NCBI GenBank assembly: GCA_027574665.1
Contig: CM050664.1
Span: forward strand, 18,626,774-18,690,773
Direction of reading: 5' to 3'
DNA from: Rhynochetos jubatus
Lineage: Eukaryota; Chordata; Aves; Eurypygiformes; Rhynochetidae
Length of the DNA stretch: 64,000 bases
The notes under the pieces are model-generated. The model was not told where the DNA came from. It did no database searches and worked only from the letters and a program-made list of their open reading frames with translations. Both the position numbers and the translations under genes were made by a program. The number at the start of each line of letters is the position of its first letter. Within the stretch, counting starts at the first letter, position 1. This document shows, one piece after another, positions 1 through 12,520 of the stretch.

Positions 1-212
1 CTAATAGCATTGGCTCAGAGCAGAGCTCCAGATTATCTTCCCTGGTGCAGAGCTGAGGAGCTGGCATGGATGCTAACTGAGCCCAGCTCAGCCAAGCTCA
101 CAAGCTCCCCAGCTCTTTTGGTCATGACAACCCTTTGGTGAGCTAGTGGCCAGGAGCATCCATCCCATCATCGCCATTCCTGATCCTGCCATCACTCTCG
201 CAGGAAGCTTTC
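1..212. other. Unique non-coding sequence, nothing recognised
   Basis: There is no open frame of note, repeat or RNA signature here. The segment is single-copy-looking DNA leading up to the 3' end of the CR1 element that begins at 213. Confidence 0.6.
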
Positions 213-675
213 CATAGAATCATAGGAAGGTTTGGGTTGGAAGAGACCTTAAAAATCATCTAGTTCCAACCCCCTGCCATGGGCAGGGACACCCTCCCTA
301 GACCAGGTTGCTCCCAGCCTCATCCAGCCTGGCCTTGGACACTTCCACGGATGGGACATCCACAGCTTATTTGGGCAACCAGCTCCTATGCCTCCCCACC
401 CTCTCCAGGAAGAATTTCTTCCTGATGTCCAATCTAAATCTCCCTGCTTTCAGTTTAAACCCATTACCCCTTGTCCTGTCACTACAATCCCTTGTAAAAA
501 TCCCCCCCCCCCCCCTCCCCCAGCTTCCTTGTAGGCCCCCTTCAGGTACTATAAGGTGCTATAAGGTGTCCCTGGAGCCTTCTCCAGGTTGAACAAGCCC
601 AATTCTCTCAGCCTGTCTTCATACAAGCTGGTTTTCCCAGCTTTATATATTCTTTGTAACTCCTGCCCTCTTGGT
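213..675 (-). mobile_element. CR1 LINE fragment, 3' end, 5'-truncated
   Basis: Read on the minus strand this is the 3' part of a chicken-repeat-1 non-LTR retrotransposon. The 3' terminus lies at the low-coordinate end, where the plus strand shows catagaatcatagg, the complement of the 8-base ATTCTATG units that close CR1. Next comes the typical ggtttgggttggaagagacc segment, followed by the stretch around 390-600 (cctccccaccctctccagg, gaagaatttcttcctgat, ctccaggttgaacaagccc) that matches the conserved CR1 3' region as I know it. Similarity fades at about 640-680, so the copy is heavily 5'-truncated and carries no reverse transcriptase. A C-tract at 502-521 interrupts it. The family call is from memory of the CR1 consensus; the subfamily is not determined. 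The open frame at 308-592 is antisense to the element and not a gene. Confidence 0.95.
502..521. repeat. Poly-C tract inside CR1
   Basis: Fourteen C residues, one T, then five more C residues. The tract interrupts the CR1 body and is probably a post-insertion expansion. It is a likely site of sequencing or assembly length error. Confidence 0.95.
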
Positions 676-2087
676 GTGACTGTTTATCTTCAGAGGAGGA
701 GAAAATAATAATAAAAAAACCCAAGCCTGTTTCTCTTGCGTGGACACCTGCAGAGTCTTGCACAAGGGAGCCCTGATCTCATCTGACGCCTTAAGGCATA
801 CACTCCCCTCATGTAACTCTCTCTTAGAAAATACACAACAAACAGACCAGAGAAAAACTAATTTTCTGCTTTCTTTCTATTTAAATATACTGCCAATTCA
901 ATAGACAGGATCCTTTCATCATCTAAATGTCTTTTCCGTGTACAGCGTTCCAGCGATTACCGACAGAAAAAAGCTGAAGTTGTGCTGTAGTTTCAGCAAC
1001 TGGAGTTCATGCTCTCAGGGAGCTGGCATCTCCGGCAGCTGGCTGACATCAAAGCGAATGGCTGGAAAACCTTCCCAGAGCCTGGAAATCACGGTTTCTA
1101 GGATTCAGGTGCATGTGCTGCTGGTCAGCACGCTCAGCGGATGCACAGCCATGTGCTGTGTGGGAAATGTACAGTAACAAATGCATACAAGTATTTCTCC
1201 AACCTGCATATCCGTTTACCTACTGAATTCATCCACTTGAATATCCTATAAACCTCGATCGGTAGCAGTCCCTCAGTGGAATCTTGATCTGAATTCTTAT
1301 TTTGCAACAGGTTAATTTTTTTCAATAGACCTTAATTATACTGACATCACTATGAAGGTGCCCGTTTCACTTACATCACTATCATATTCAGTTATCTTGG
1401 ATATTATTTTTTCAATAATAGCAGCACTAAACACAGAAAATATTAAGTGCATTGGATTAACCAGAAGGCATTCCTTCAATTCAGATATTTCTTCTGTAGA
1501 GAAAAGCACTTAAGAGATTCAATTAATTTTGTTGCTAAGATGTCAGCACAATCTGCCATGTACACATAGCAAACCTGAGTAAGTTTCGATTTATACCTTC
1601 TAGGCTTTTTTTGGAATATGTAGAATTACAGCAATTAATTGCTGCTGTTTAAAGAAAATGTGAAAAACTGTTTTGACATATATGCTGGGTAGTTGTGAGT
1701 TAAACACGTAGACAGGAATAAGTAGTAGGTGGGAGTTACAGATGACTGGTAAATAACAGAAGTGTAGTGATATTCAGTCTTTGAGAAATCAGAGCATAGA
1801 TTATCGACTTGTGCAAGAGAAAAATTAACCTAATACTGCAAGACACAATCAGTTTGGAGCTGATTTAGGAAAATAGTGCTGACAACTTGTAGATAAGTTA
1901 CCCTCCTCATTGCATGTGAATGACAACTTTCAAAAGCTAATTCCAATGGCTTCCCTTTGTGTAAATATAACATTTTTACATATAATTTTTTTTCTTTTTA
2001 GAGCACAGTCTACCAGATAAGTCAAAAAGTAGATTAGCTTTTACTGGGATCCAGATGTGCCTAGAAGATGTCATGGTTGCAAGGAAC
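676..2087. other. Unique AT-rich non-coding sequence
   Basis: No supported gene. Short open frames at 938-1177 and 1134-1325 overlap on opposite strands and have no recognisable composition. The stretch around 1330-1700 is AT-rich with several TAATTA-type words, with no clear boundary. Confidence 0.6.
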
Positions 2088-2161
2088 ACACACACACAAA
2101 AACTTGGGGTTGTGTTTTTGGAGGTTTGGGGTTTTTTTTTTTTGTTTTTTTTTTTTTTTTT
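2088..2161. repeat. Short CA run and long T tract
   Basis: An (AC)n run covers 2088-2098. From 2132 to 2161 there are twelve T residues, one G, and seventeen T residues. The intervening bases are T/G-rich. This could be the degraded tail of a minus-strand retroposed copy, but no body is recognisable beside it. Confidence 0.9.
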
Positions 2162-5100
2162 GAGTTTTCAGTTCATAATGGCATTATCCTTTTGGGAGAA
2201 TTTGTTTGTTATAATTTGTTTTACACATTCCTCATTCAAGAAACTCCTTAGTCCAAGAAAAGTATGTTATCTCACTCAGTTATAACTGGCCCTGGTGTAG
2301 GTGAAACTGTGTTTTACATGTCACCACTAAGCATTGCTTAGGTCACAGAAGCCTGTTCCTTTCCCATAATGTACAGATGTGTTCAGCCCTTTTCAAAACA
2401 GGAGTAAACCAAAACCATTGATTTCAGCAAATGATTTTTTTCAGGCGGTTCACAGGTGACCTGCTCTGCTGTCAAACAAAGTGGCCCAAGAGCATCCCTC
2501 TGCCAAGCACTGACCACAGTGACATGCCTTGGATGACCCAACCAACCGAGGAACCCATACACATAGCCCTGTGCGTGCACACACATTTATGTGGATGTGT
2601 AAAGGACAGGTTTGGTTAGAGGTGCAAGAGAAGTGCTACCTTTAAACAAGTACTGGTTTTGTACACATAGTTTGCTATATGTGAATTTATTACCTTTGTT
2701 TTTAACTGCAGCTGGTGGTTTCTAGATGAAATCAAAATAACCACTAATCACTAGCAACCAGGTTGTGTTCACAGAGGAAAATAAAAGCTTCAGAATACAT
2801 ATCAGCTTCTGGACTACAATGTTTATAGAGCCCCCAGGATTTTGATCTGTGCATGTCCCTAATGTACCAAATGTTGAAAATCTAAACCAACTGCCAAAAC
2901 TCACATTTGGCCCTGATTATTTCCTTGTTTATCATGGTTAGCATTCCCCAGATAAGAGAGAATGTTGCAAGCTCAGTAACCACAGAAAGTTTTGAAGACA
3001 CACAAAGAGAAACGTAGTTCTTTTCCTAAATGTAGTTCTAAAGGAAATTAGTGTAAAACTTGGCAGATTTTAATTAAGCAGTGCACAGCAATTCTCAGCT
3101 CTCACTCCTGAGAAATTCTACCTGATTTATATCCTAACTAGAGAGATGAAAAATTGAAATGGTTCCTTCACAAATGTATTTGTCTTTCATCTACTAAAAC
3201 TGTATTTCAGCTGCCTTTTTATCTATTGCTGTAAAATAACTCCTGAAATCCCATCAGTAAGTTATTTTTTTTTGCATGTAGTCACAAAGTTCTCAACAGA
3301 AATGGAAGTGACTTGTTCATTTTGTCCTAAATCTAGGTTAGGGATCAGACATAGCAATTATTGCATTGCTGTTACAGGTTACCCCGTGAAGAAACCGACA
3401 AGTCTATCAAACTTATTGACCCAGACCTCAATGATACTGAAGAGCTTCATAATATTCAAACAGTTTAATGTCTTGTTCCTGAATAAGAATTTGCAGAGAT
3501 AAACACCAAAAAAGATTTTGCTGGAGAAAAAAAAAGACAGCATGCTTCACACCAAACCAGCAACACACGGTTGGGACTTAGAAGGGGATTGTGAAGCAAG
3601 GACAGAGCTGTAAGGATCCATCATTGCAAGCTTTTTCCTCTTTTAAAACATTCCCCCCAGGCCTTTGCTAGATCTTGGGTGGATGAGATGGTTGATTGGT
3701 CTGCACAAACAGAGCAGTCTCCAGATTCGGGGAGAGCCTTGTTCACCATCACTCTTGGCACGGTGCACCTGGCATGTCTGCAGTTGGATAGCACTCTATA
3801 AACAGGTGAGCCAGACATGCGAAAAGTTAATATTCTGTTGTTGTGACAGTATAATTATCTCTAATAATAAAGGAAAACAGCTGCTTCCAATAGTCTTTCA
3901 CTTTGAAAGTGTTTGGATCATTATACTTTGACTTTTATCATCTGTTTTTTGGATAAACTCCCAGTGTGGTTTATGGTTCTGCAAAATGGTAACATCTCAT
4001 TTTATGAATGACAGACAGATGGGGTTCGCTGCAAGGCTTATTGATAGCAAAGCACGTAAGACTGTTCAAGATACTTAACTGCAAGAAATACTGGAGATAA
4101 CAAAATATCTCTTTCTCTCACTTTTGAAAACTCCTGTTACTTATTTTCAATGGTTTCAAGTTTTCTTTTTGTGAGTGTTCAGTATTAGCACCTGGCAATC
4201 CTAAAACTTTGTGACTTTTTTGTTTCACTGCACAGAGAGAGAAGAACAGCTGTTTTACAATTAATTGAGAGCCAGTGGAGATGCAGTCCAGATTTCAAAA
4301 TAAGGTCTGTTTGCAGGAGATTTGTATGCCATTCATCTCCCTCTCTCCTTGCCTCCCTCCCACCCCCAGCAATCATCTAATTGGATTTTCATGTCCAAAT
4401 CCTGTTCTCTTAATCAAAAGGCAAACAAAATCAATCTTTTGAGTTCCCGGAATCCAAGTGAGACATTTAGTCTTAAAGCACCAAGAGACTTATTCTGCCA
4501 AGCTCTGTCAGACCCAGCTTACTAAATTGGTTAACCCTTGTCATTAAAAGCCACAGTAATCATCCACGAGATCTGCTGCAGTAATGTTACTTTTTGTTAT
4601 ATTAGGAAAGGATTTATTTTCCCAAACCTTTGCAAAACCTATGCAATTGACATGGGACAAAAGGTTGGGGTTTTTTTTCAGTTGTTTTTCAAACTATTTG
4701 TTGTCAAAACATAAGCTTTTGGAAACACATACTTCAAATAGGTGATGATATTATGCAACATTTGACCTGGAAAGAAAAGCATATAAAAATGTTTTTTTTA
4801 TGAAATGCTAGATATTTGCTCTGACAGACCAAATCCTTGAAATTGAAAATTCAGCCCTGTCTACCTGTCTTCCTCTATGGTGATTTATATCTTAAGGACA
4901 TAGAGCAAGGGCTAGATGCTTCGCCACATTGCTCTCCCTCAGTTGCACCCTTCCAGCCATGCAGAGACATTGCACATCTCTTCCAGGACCCCTGGAGCAA
5001 AGCAGCAGAGTTTGAGCATAGCTGTGCCCCCTTATTTCCAGACAGGGAAGTCTAGAGCAATAACTGAAACCCCAACTTGCATCTGCCAGATCAGCTTTCC

Positions 5101-5506
5101 AAGGTGCTGGGGAGCTGGTAGTTGATGGGAAAGATGGAGAGGCCTGTGGTTCCCAAATCCATCAGCCCCAAAGAAAGGAGGCAAAAAGTGAATGAATCTC
5201 GCTCAGATTTTGTACTGACAAGTCTGTATGGAGCAGACAGAACTGCGATACTCCATAAGCAAAGGTAATGTTAAAGGCTGTGCAATTTCCCACAGAACAC
5301 AATTTAAATCATCTGTATATAGACTGCAGTAAATAGCTAGAGAACATTTTCCACGTAGGAAATGAAGACTTCTGGTAGTTAAGCAACAACAGTGAACCTT
5401 CCCAGTTTAACACAAAGCTATTTGATGACGATTCAGTGGGAAAATTCACAGCTTCCAGTTGTGTGCAGATTCACAATTGCCTCTGCATCTAGTGCTGCTC
5501 TCCAGG
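2162..5506. other. Unique non-coding sequence
   Basis: No gene is supported; every open frame is under 90 codons. A pyrimidine-rich run at about 4335-4367 ends in AG at 4368-4369 and resembles a splice acceptor, but no coding-like sequence follows. A short T tract lies at 4671-4678. Confidence 0.55.
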
Positions 5507-5775
5507 CAGTCTGCACACCGACCTGCTGCATCAACGCCGGCTGGCCAGCGAGCTGCGGAGCAGGGCGAGCATCTGTTTCTTTCTTCCCTTTTGTGTATCT
5601 TCACCAAAGAAAGAAAACCTCTTGGTTTTAGCAACCAAATTAATTCCTTGTAAAAGACCCCGGGAGTTTGTGGCTTCCCAAGCCAAGTGCTGATACCAGA
5701 CACGCGTGAGGGAGCAGCAGCCGGGGTGAACGCAGCCCCTGGCGTATGCTGCATCTGACTTACAGACAGCATCGC
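5507..5775. other. Isolated CpG-richer patch
   Basis: About a dozen CpG dinucleotides fall in two clusters, 5519-5566 and 5661-5773, while the flanking kilobases have very few. Words include acgccgg, gctgcggag, acacgcgtgag and gccgggg. The patch is too short and weak to be called a classical CpG island. No TATA box or initiator was identified with confidence. The minus-strand open frame at 5446-5772 spans it but looks like chance. It could be a small promoter or enhancer, a lncRNA exon, or local GC drift. Confidence 0.4.
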
Positions 5776-8700
5776 TCAGCAGTCAGCAATGCCCTAACAC
5801 ACATGCTTTCGACTGAGGGTATACCATATACACAAGGGTCATAACAGGGAGCGCTTTGCTCCACCTGCAGCAGCCCTCTCATCAGCAAGTGATGGAGCAC
5901 AGTCAAGCAGATCACATTTTAGTTCTTAGGTCTTTCCCGGATTACAGCTGCCAAGCCCACAGAAGGAAGTCGGCGACACAGAAAGCAAGAGCACTGTCAC
6001 ACAGGCATCACTTCTGCCCATCACCTGCTGCAGGTTAGGGCAGTCCAGGTGCTGCTCTGCCCTGTGCAGGTGGGGCCCAAGACCATTGCAGAGATGCTAC
6101 AAGGGAGGCAAAGTACTGCTATTAGGTATTTATCCACTGCAGCTTCCCCTTGGTTCATGCCCGCTGTACCACCAGGTAGTGCATACAATGCAGAGCATTC
6201 ACCCCATAGCTGAGGTGGCCTTACAGTTTCAATCTGCTAAGCAAAGCTTTAGGCTAGTGAACACAATTTTTCATGGGAATGCTTCCCTGTGTCTCGTATT
6301 CTATATGAAAGTTATGAGTTGGCACAGGAAAAGCCTTTAAAAAAATAGTGAGAAAACAAAGTGGCTATGAGATAACTCACTGGGCCTGCTAAATTCTGTG
6401 ATAGCTGACAAATAGTTCCATTTCACAATTTCATTGCTGCATTAAAAATCTGCATATCCGTACTATGAGCTATGTCTGTGTTGAAAAGGGAATGATGAGA
6501 GATTGTGCTATCCCCAGCGATGCTTAGTCAAAATGTTATATTGAATTTTAATATCAACCCCTTCATGAAAATTCTTCAGCAGGAAAGTAATCAGGCATAT
6601 ATACCATTGGTGTTTTACTGAAATGGGTACTAGCAGCGTGGAAAGTATGGTTTAACTTCCCCTTTCATTTTCATGTGAAAAAAACCCAAGTTTCTTTTTT
6701 TTTTCCCTCATCCAAATCTTTGAATATTCAAGTTGTTTAACTGAAAATGCTTGGAAGGAAAAGACAGCAAATAAAATGAAAGCGTGTAGCTCTTTAAACA
6801 GGAGGAGCTTGGAAGAATGTAAAGTTAATTTTTCAACACATTACCACACCTCTTCTAGAGAGAAGTACTTGTCTGTAACAATGTCAGTGCTTCTGTCCTC
6901 CTCAAAACGGACCTTACAAACAATGAAAGCTATAATTTCACTTCTCTACTACCATCAATATACAACACGAACTCTGCCCCACTCTATCCCTACCATCATG
7001 CAGGGAAAAATTTGAAAATTGCAGAGTTCAAAGAATGTAGCTGAAGCGGACACAGAAGCAACACAACACAGGCGCTGCAGTTAACCGCAGATCCCCAGCC
7101 CCTATAGCAACAGCTTTCTGCACCCTTGCAATTTCTCACCATTCCCCCAACAAGGCGCTCCAGCAGCAAAGTTGAAAACAAAAGGTGAAATCATACTTTT
7201 ATACGGTTCTTTTACAAGAGGATCACCTTGCAATTGAGACTCACCCGTACTGCAGATCCCAGAACCTCACTAGCCGAGGTCTGAGGGAGCTCTGCTTTCC
7301 TTTGAATGTTTCTGACTCATCCTGAGGCTCTACGGCCATCTGAGCAATGAAGAAAATAATCTCTTCACACTTACTTTTGGTTGTTTTTTGACAGTGGCTG
7401 CCAACATGCTGTCTTTCTCAGCCTTTTCACTGAAAGAATCATAAAAAAGGAATCTCTCTCTGTTATTCACTCCATCTCAATGGAATGACCACCTGATGTT
7501 CAACCTTAGAGTAATAAAAAGGACTTTTACCCTTGGCTGTCCCACAAGAGAAGGTTTTCAAAGAAATCACAGTAGTCCCTGCTTCTGCACTCCAGCTGTG
7601 GCGAGGTCCTTCCTCATCACAATGACCCAGAGGAGACCTCTAGTCCTGGAGAGGAGACACCAAACAGGACCCACCCAAGCAATTTAGAGCCCTGTCACAA
7701 ATCTTTCAGGGGGTTGTAGGACAGTCTGCTTGAGCAAAAACAAAGGAACTGGCCTTTAAAGAGTAACAAAGGAAAGTATAAAGATTGCTTATATCTCGTG
7801 ATAGACTCATAAAAGTAGCTGTATTGAGTGTCAGTCCTGCTGGTTGCAGTTCAACATCACAAGACAGATTCCCAGCTGAAAAAACACAACTTGGTCCCAA
7901 CACAAATGTTTCACAATAATCTTTGCTGGAAAGTCACCACATAGCTTTGGGAACCCTATGAAATACCTCCAGGGAAGAATTTCCCTCATGCTGCAGTGAA
8001 GCCAGCGTTTCTTCTAGCATTCATCACATACCTAGCAGCTTTATAACCTTTTAAAATGTGTAATAGCTGGGCTTGTGACAAACTTCATGATCTTTCTTTT
8101 ACAGGAGACATGTAATGTTTTACATACATTATGCAAATTCAGACTGCAAAATAATTTCTCCAGGAACTGCCTGAATAAATCCAGCAAGGCAAGTTCAGAA
8201 GCACTTAAACCCAACAGACCAGGTCAATAAGGACAGGGATAGTCTAAATTGTGAGGCTGCCTTTATGATTAAAGGCAAACATGTAATTAAAGACTTATGT
8301 AGAGATTTAAGCACTTATTTATACAGTTACGTTATGAATTCCTTAGCAAGGGAGTGTGGAATTGGACCTGAAGAAGCAAAAAATCAGCAGAGACGCAAAA
8401 TCTTTGGTATATTTGATTGCATCTCAGACTATTTCTGTTGGAAGACAGCAGACAGGTCTGCAGATTGTCTCTTTGTGCCACTTGCATGTGGTCCTGCTCC
8501 TCTGGGCAGGGACAGAGCAGCAAGGGCAGTGCTAACACACAGATAGGGAGCATAGGTGGAGCAGGAAATATTTTAGTTTGGAAGGGAGGGAGGAAGGACA
8601 TGCAACAACTTGTAGTACTAGAAAAAACCAGAGGCTTCAGATAAAGAGCAACAGAAATTGAAAAGCTACATCTGAACAGGAGCCAGTAGCTCATGGATAT

Positions 8701-9860
8701 TCCTCTTTGGCAAGTCCTTTGCATACATTAGAGTGGGAAAACATTAATTATACCACAGCAATACATATCTTCCAAAAGACGAAGTCTGTGCTGTTTTCCC
8801 ATGCTGTTGTCAGCCTTCACCATAGTCTGGCAGGCATTATTGTATCCAACAACACACCCAGCACCTTCAGCTGCAGCAGAGGGAAACACCAACCTCAGGT
8901 TGAACACAGCCCAGCAGCCCACTAACTAATTAAAGGAGCAACTCCAGGCCTCCACTTCATCTTCTTATTCCCACCAGGCCTTCTGCACTTCCAGCCTCTC
9001 AACCCAACATGAGACAAAATAAGCAGATATCATATCCCAGGTTTGCACCAGACACTGTATGAGCCCTATGGGCTTGCAATATGAAATGAGCACTTGACAC
9101 TCCGAGGATGTGAAACCAAGCCCTATTCCAAATATTGGACTGAGATCCATATCCTCTTAAGAGCACACATCAGCTTTCTGCTCCTGCCAGCATCTGCCCT
9201 GGTGATGCCTCAATACAAAATTTCCTCCTGTTCAAAATGTTGTTCAAATGGAAAAAATCCAAGTAAAATAGAAAACTTAACATCCACCATATAAACTGGT
9301 GGACTTCAGAATCTAGCCCTGAATCAGTAGAAGAGAAGTAGGAAGGGAAAAGACAAATTCAAAAGGCCACAGGTAGAACCAGATCCTGGTAACCTTTTAA
9401 GAGTTCGTTATCCAGATCCTAACTGAAATACATCTAAAAGACTCCTGGAGAATATGTATTTTTAAAATGTAAAGTGCTGGTGGCTTGAAAGCACGTGTAG
9501 AGTATGAATGATGAAATACTCAGAGAAATGCCCATCCAACTGTCCCACAGTTCCAGGGGTTGCTGTCTAGAGAATGAGCTCTGATACACACAGACATAAA
9601 TGAGATTTGAAGATTAACAGCTGTGCATGTCTTCTCTTAAAATAAAAATACATAGAGTAACCTGCATTTAAAACTCAGCACTTCTTGTTGGGTCTCTCCT
9701 CAAAACACATCCAGTTTCATTTATGTTTAGTGTGAGCTTTTGTGCCCGTTTTACATAAACATCTACCTGGGGATAAGGTGCACTGGAATACATGTTCTTG
9801 AATGCTTATGTCCACAAACCGTTCTATATGCACTTAAAATATTGGTCTTGTTTTTCATCA
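5776..9860. other. Unique non-coding sequence
   Basis: No supported gene. The 130-codon minus-strand frame at 8332-8724 overlaps plus-strand frames of similar quality and shows no domain. A pyrimidine run before ag at about 8092-8104 resembles a splice acceptor but has no partner donor or coding sequence. Confidence 0.55.
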
Positions 9861-9870
9861 GTCTTGACCT

Positions 9871-9945
9871 GGTTTACTGGGGTATAAATCAGAACAAATT
9901 AGATTTAGGTGGTAGTAAAACCAGAACAATTTCAGTGGACATTAA
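9871..9945. repeat. Possible relic of an old palindromic amniote repeat
   Basis: The words ggggtataaatcagaacaa and ccagaacaatttcagtgga resemble parts of an old interspersed repeat in birds and reptiles, whose best-preserved words are of the type gtaaatcaggagtaactcc and cattgacttcaatggg. The match is degenerate and from memory. Confidence 0.3.
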
Positions 9946-10289
9946 CTTTTAAAGCTTTTGCAGCTGATGATAGAGAAAAGTGCATTAGAACAACTCTAGC
10001 TCTCGGACACCCCACATAACAAGGTGAAAACTTCACTGGATCTTTAAACTGCTACACAAGCACACAAAGAATAAATTAGAGGGATAATTCAATTCCACAT
10101 GAGCTCACATTCTGTCTCAAATGAAGCTTAAGTATCTCTGTGTAAAAAACAGGCCACACCCTGAGCCGTTCCACAGGTGAGGACATACATTTGCAGCTTC
10201 ATTGACAAGTTGTGAGATTCTTTGTTCCCCTCTTGATCACATATTTGGAGGGTTTTAAAAGTTTGACTCATTATCAAAGTTGAGCATCT

Positions 10290-10470
10290 CCCCATCTCAT
10301 AAATACAGTATTATTTGATATTTTAAATTTTTATTATATTTATTATGTTATTTGCAGCCTTACATGCAGTAAAAATTCCCAATTTGAAAAAAAATTGGAC
10401 AAGTTAAAAAAAATATATTGAATTGACGAAAACTATAAAAGCAATTATTCTTGTTAGTTGATCCTGGGGA
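10290..10470. repeat. AT-rich low-complexity stretch with a short hairpin
   Basis: This run is nearly free of G and C over long parts, for example the TTTTATTATATTTATTATG region near 10330. A 7-bp inverted repeat, ccaattt and aaattgg, lies at 10379-10398. No mobile-element signature is visible. Confidence 0.6.
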
Positions 10471-12179
10471 AAAAATACTGCAATGTCATTCTAATATTCA
10501 TTTCTAGGAAGCAAAGATTCTTTTAGTAAATTGTATCAACTAAGTGTCAGTCTTGACCATTTGTTGATACCTTTTCACCCAGTCCTTGAGTATGCTCACA
10601 ATACTATCTTCAGGTTATATTGCATAATAATTCCTGAACCTGCGTTGTTGCTGAAATCCTCATGACAGTATGGCCTTAGAGGACTCAACAAAATCACTGA
10701 TGATCTAAAACGTACACGCTCAAAAACAATTCTTTATGGCATTGTGGCTGAAACATACAGCACGGTGTGGAGATAAGAAAACGAATGATCGAAAACTTAA
10801 ATGGTTTGTCTGTGGTCAAACATAAAATCAGGTGCTCGAGAGCTAGTCCAAAACCTTAGGGAAGCCTAAGATCAGAAGAAATCAGTCAGTGTCCACATAC
10901 CCCAGAGGTGTGATGAAGTGACACGTCCCTGCACGTGGCTTGGGAGCAAGGTTTAAAAGCTGCTGAGAGGGTGGTACAGCACAGGCTGAAGGAAGAGCCC
11001 AGTATCAGAGAAACCTTTCAAACAGTCAGGATGCAGGATGAGAGACTGAGAGGAACACAGAAATTGGATGACAGTAAAATCACATACAGAATGAGGGAAG
11101 AGTCCTGTTGAAACACACAGCAATGTTTTCTACAGTTTATTTATTAAAAATCCTTTCTCAGAAATAATAATCTACCTTCAGAGCAACTGCTCTTCTCTAG
11201 AGAACAAATGTGGTCTATTAGTTTTCCTTTATATATCCTGCATTTTTGTAACACTGAGCAATACTTGAATCTAATTCCTCTGACACACAAGTTATGAAAA
11301 ATGTAATTTTTAAACCTTAAAATATTTATGCAGCTATTGAAACTTACACAATTAAAGTCAGAATCAAATTGTCATTTATATGTGGTATACAACAACAGAT
11401 TTCCTAAATTCAATCAGTTCAAATAAAAGTGGCAATAAAGTATCACCAGACAAGAGGAACCCGTTTTGTCTGCATCCAGCTGTTTATTTATGTATTCATC
11501 TGCTTAATAAATTTCTACCAGCCTTACAAATATGCACATTTTAAAAAGGCAGCTTAGGGATTTGGGGAGGAGGGGTAGGTCACAGGCTTTCTTCTCAGCC
11601 AGGAACATGGTGTTCTTAAGCTTTTATCTGTAGTAAATTCATTCACTTCTATTATAGCCTCGGCTAAACTAATATTTAGCTGCTGAAATGCCCATTTTGG
11701 ACTTGCACATCCAGCTTAGCATCTTAAAACCCTCTACAAAGAGTATTGTGTCACCATGAGCTGGCTCAACGAGCCATCAACATCCAGGTCAGCAACTAGT
11801 TCCCTACAGAAACTGCTACTGTGCAGTTTATGCATGTGCTCAGGGTGTTCAACTTTCTTCCTAACAGGCAGGAACCTGTTAGGTTCAATAACTGCATTTG
11901 TGCAATGCCTTTAATGATTGGATTCTGTCTCGTGAGTGAAAATCATAGAAAGTATGGGATCAATAATACTAAGAATATTACTAGTAATAGTTTGCCAAGC
12001 TCATTAATTTAGTTTTTCTCACTTTGTCTTTACTGCCTACGTGAAACTCTATTACACACAAATCACAGAAACAGACTTGAGTGCCTACTTGCACCTAATC
12101 TTGTTCAACAATTTCATTTCATTAGTGGGATAAAAGCACTCTGCTATGTTCAGTGCTCCACTATATGCTGTCTGAGTCT
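10471..12179. other. Unique non-coding sequence
   Basis: No gene or repeat recognised. The small frame at 11821-12012 has no recognisable content. Confidence 0.55.
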
Positions 12180-12520
12180 TTGGCTTAACCCTTTTAACGT
12201 GATTAAAATAAACAGAGATCAGTGTGGCCAGAATTCCTCAGAATGACAGAGACATGACTAATTGCTATCGAAGCTTCACAAAAGAAAAAAAAGCTAAAAC
12301 TTTTCTCCCTTTTCTAACTTAGGTGAAAAAAAGTCTAATTGATTGTGATTAGTAAAGCCAATACTTGGAGACGTTGTCTAGGTTACCAGATTTATTGTCC
12401 CTTTTCAGCAGTCTTGGCCATTACTTAACTATTGGATTAATTGTATGCAGAACAAATCATCTGCTATTTCATTTTATGACTCATTAAACAAGTATAGCAC
12501 ATAACCATTACTGCTTTTTG
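12180..12520. promoter_or_regulatory. Candidate conserved non-coding element
   Basis: The texture is enhancer-like: AT-rich but complex sequence with many core homeodomain words (taattg, ctaattg, gattaatt) and no long homopolymers. Examples are tctaattgattgtgattag near 12333 and attggattaattgtatg near 12430. There is no coding frame. Conservation is inferred from texture only and was not measured. Confidence 0.25.

Noticed and set aside
308-592. 94-codon plus-strand frame
   Set aside because: It is entirely within the antisense of the CR1 element at 213-675.
2132-2161. T tract as tail of a minus-strand processed pseudogene
   Set aside because: No gene-like sequence is recognisable on the minus strand next to it; it is treated as a simple repeat.
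11939-11965. aatcatagaaagtatggg resembling a CR1 terminus
   Set aside because: The match stops after the first words and no CR1 body follows.
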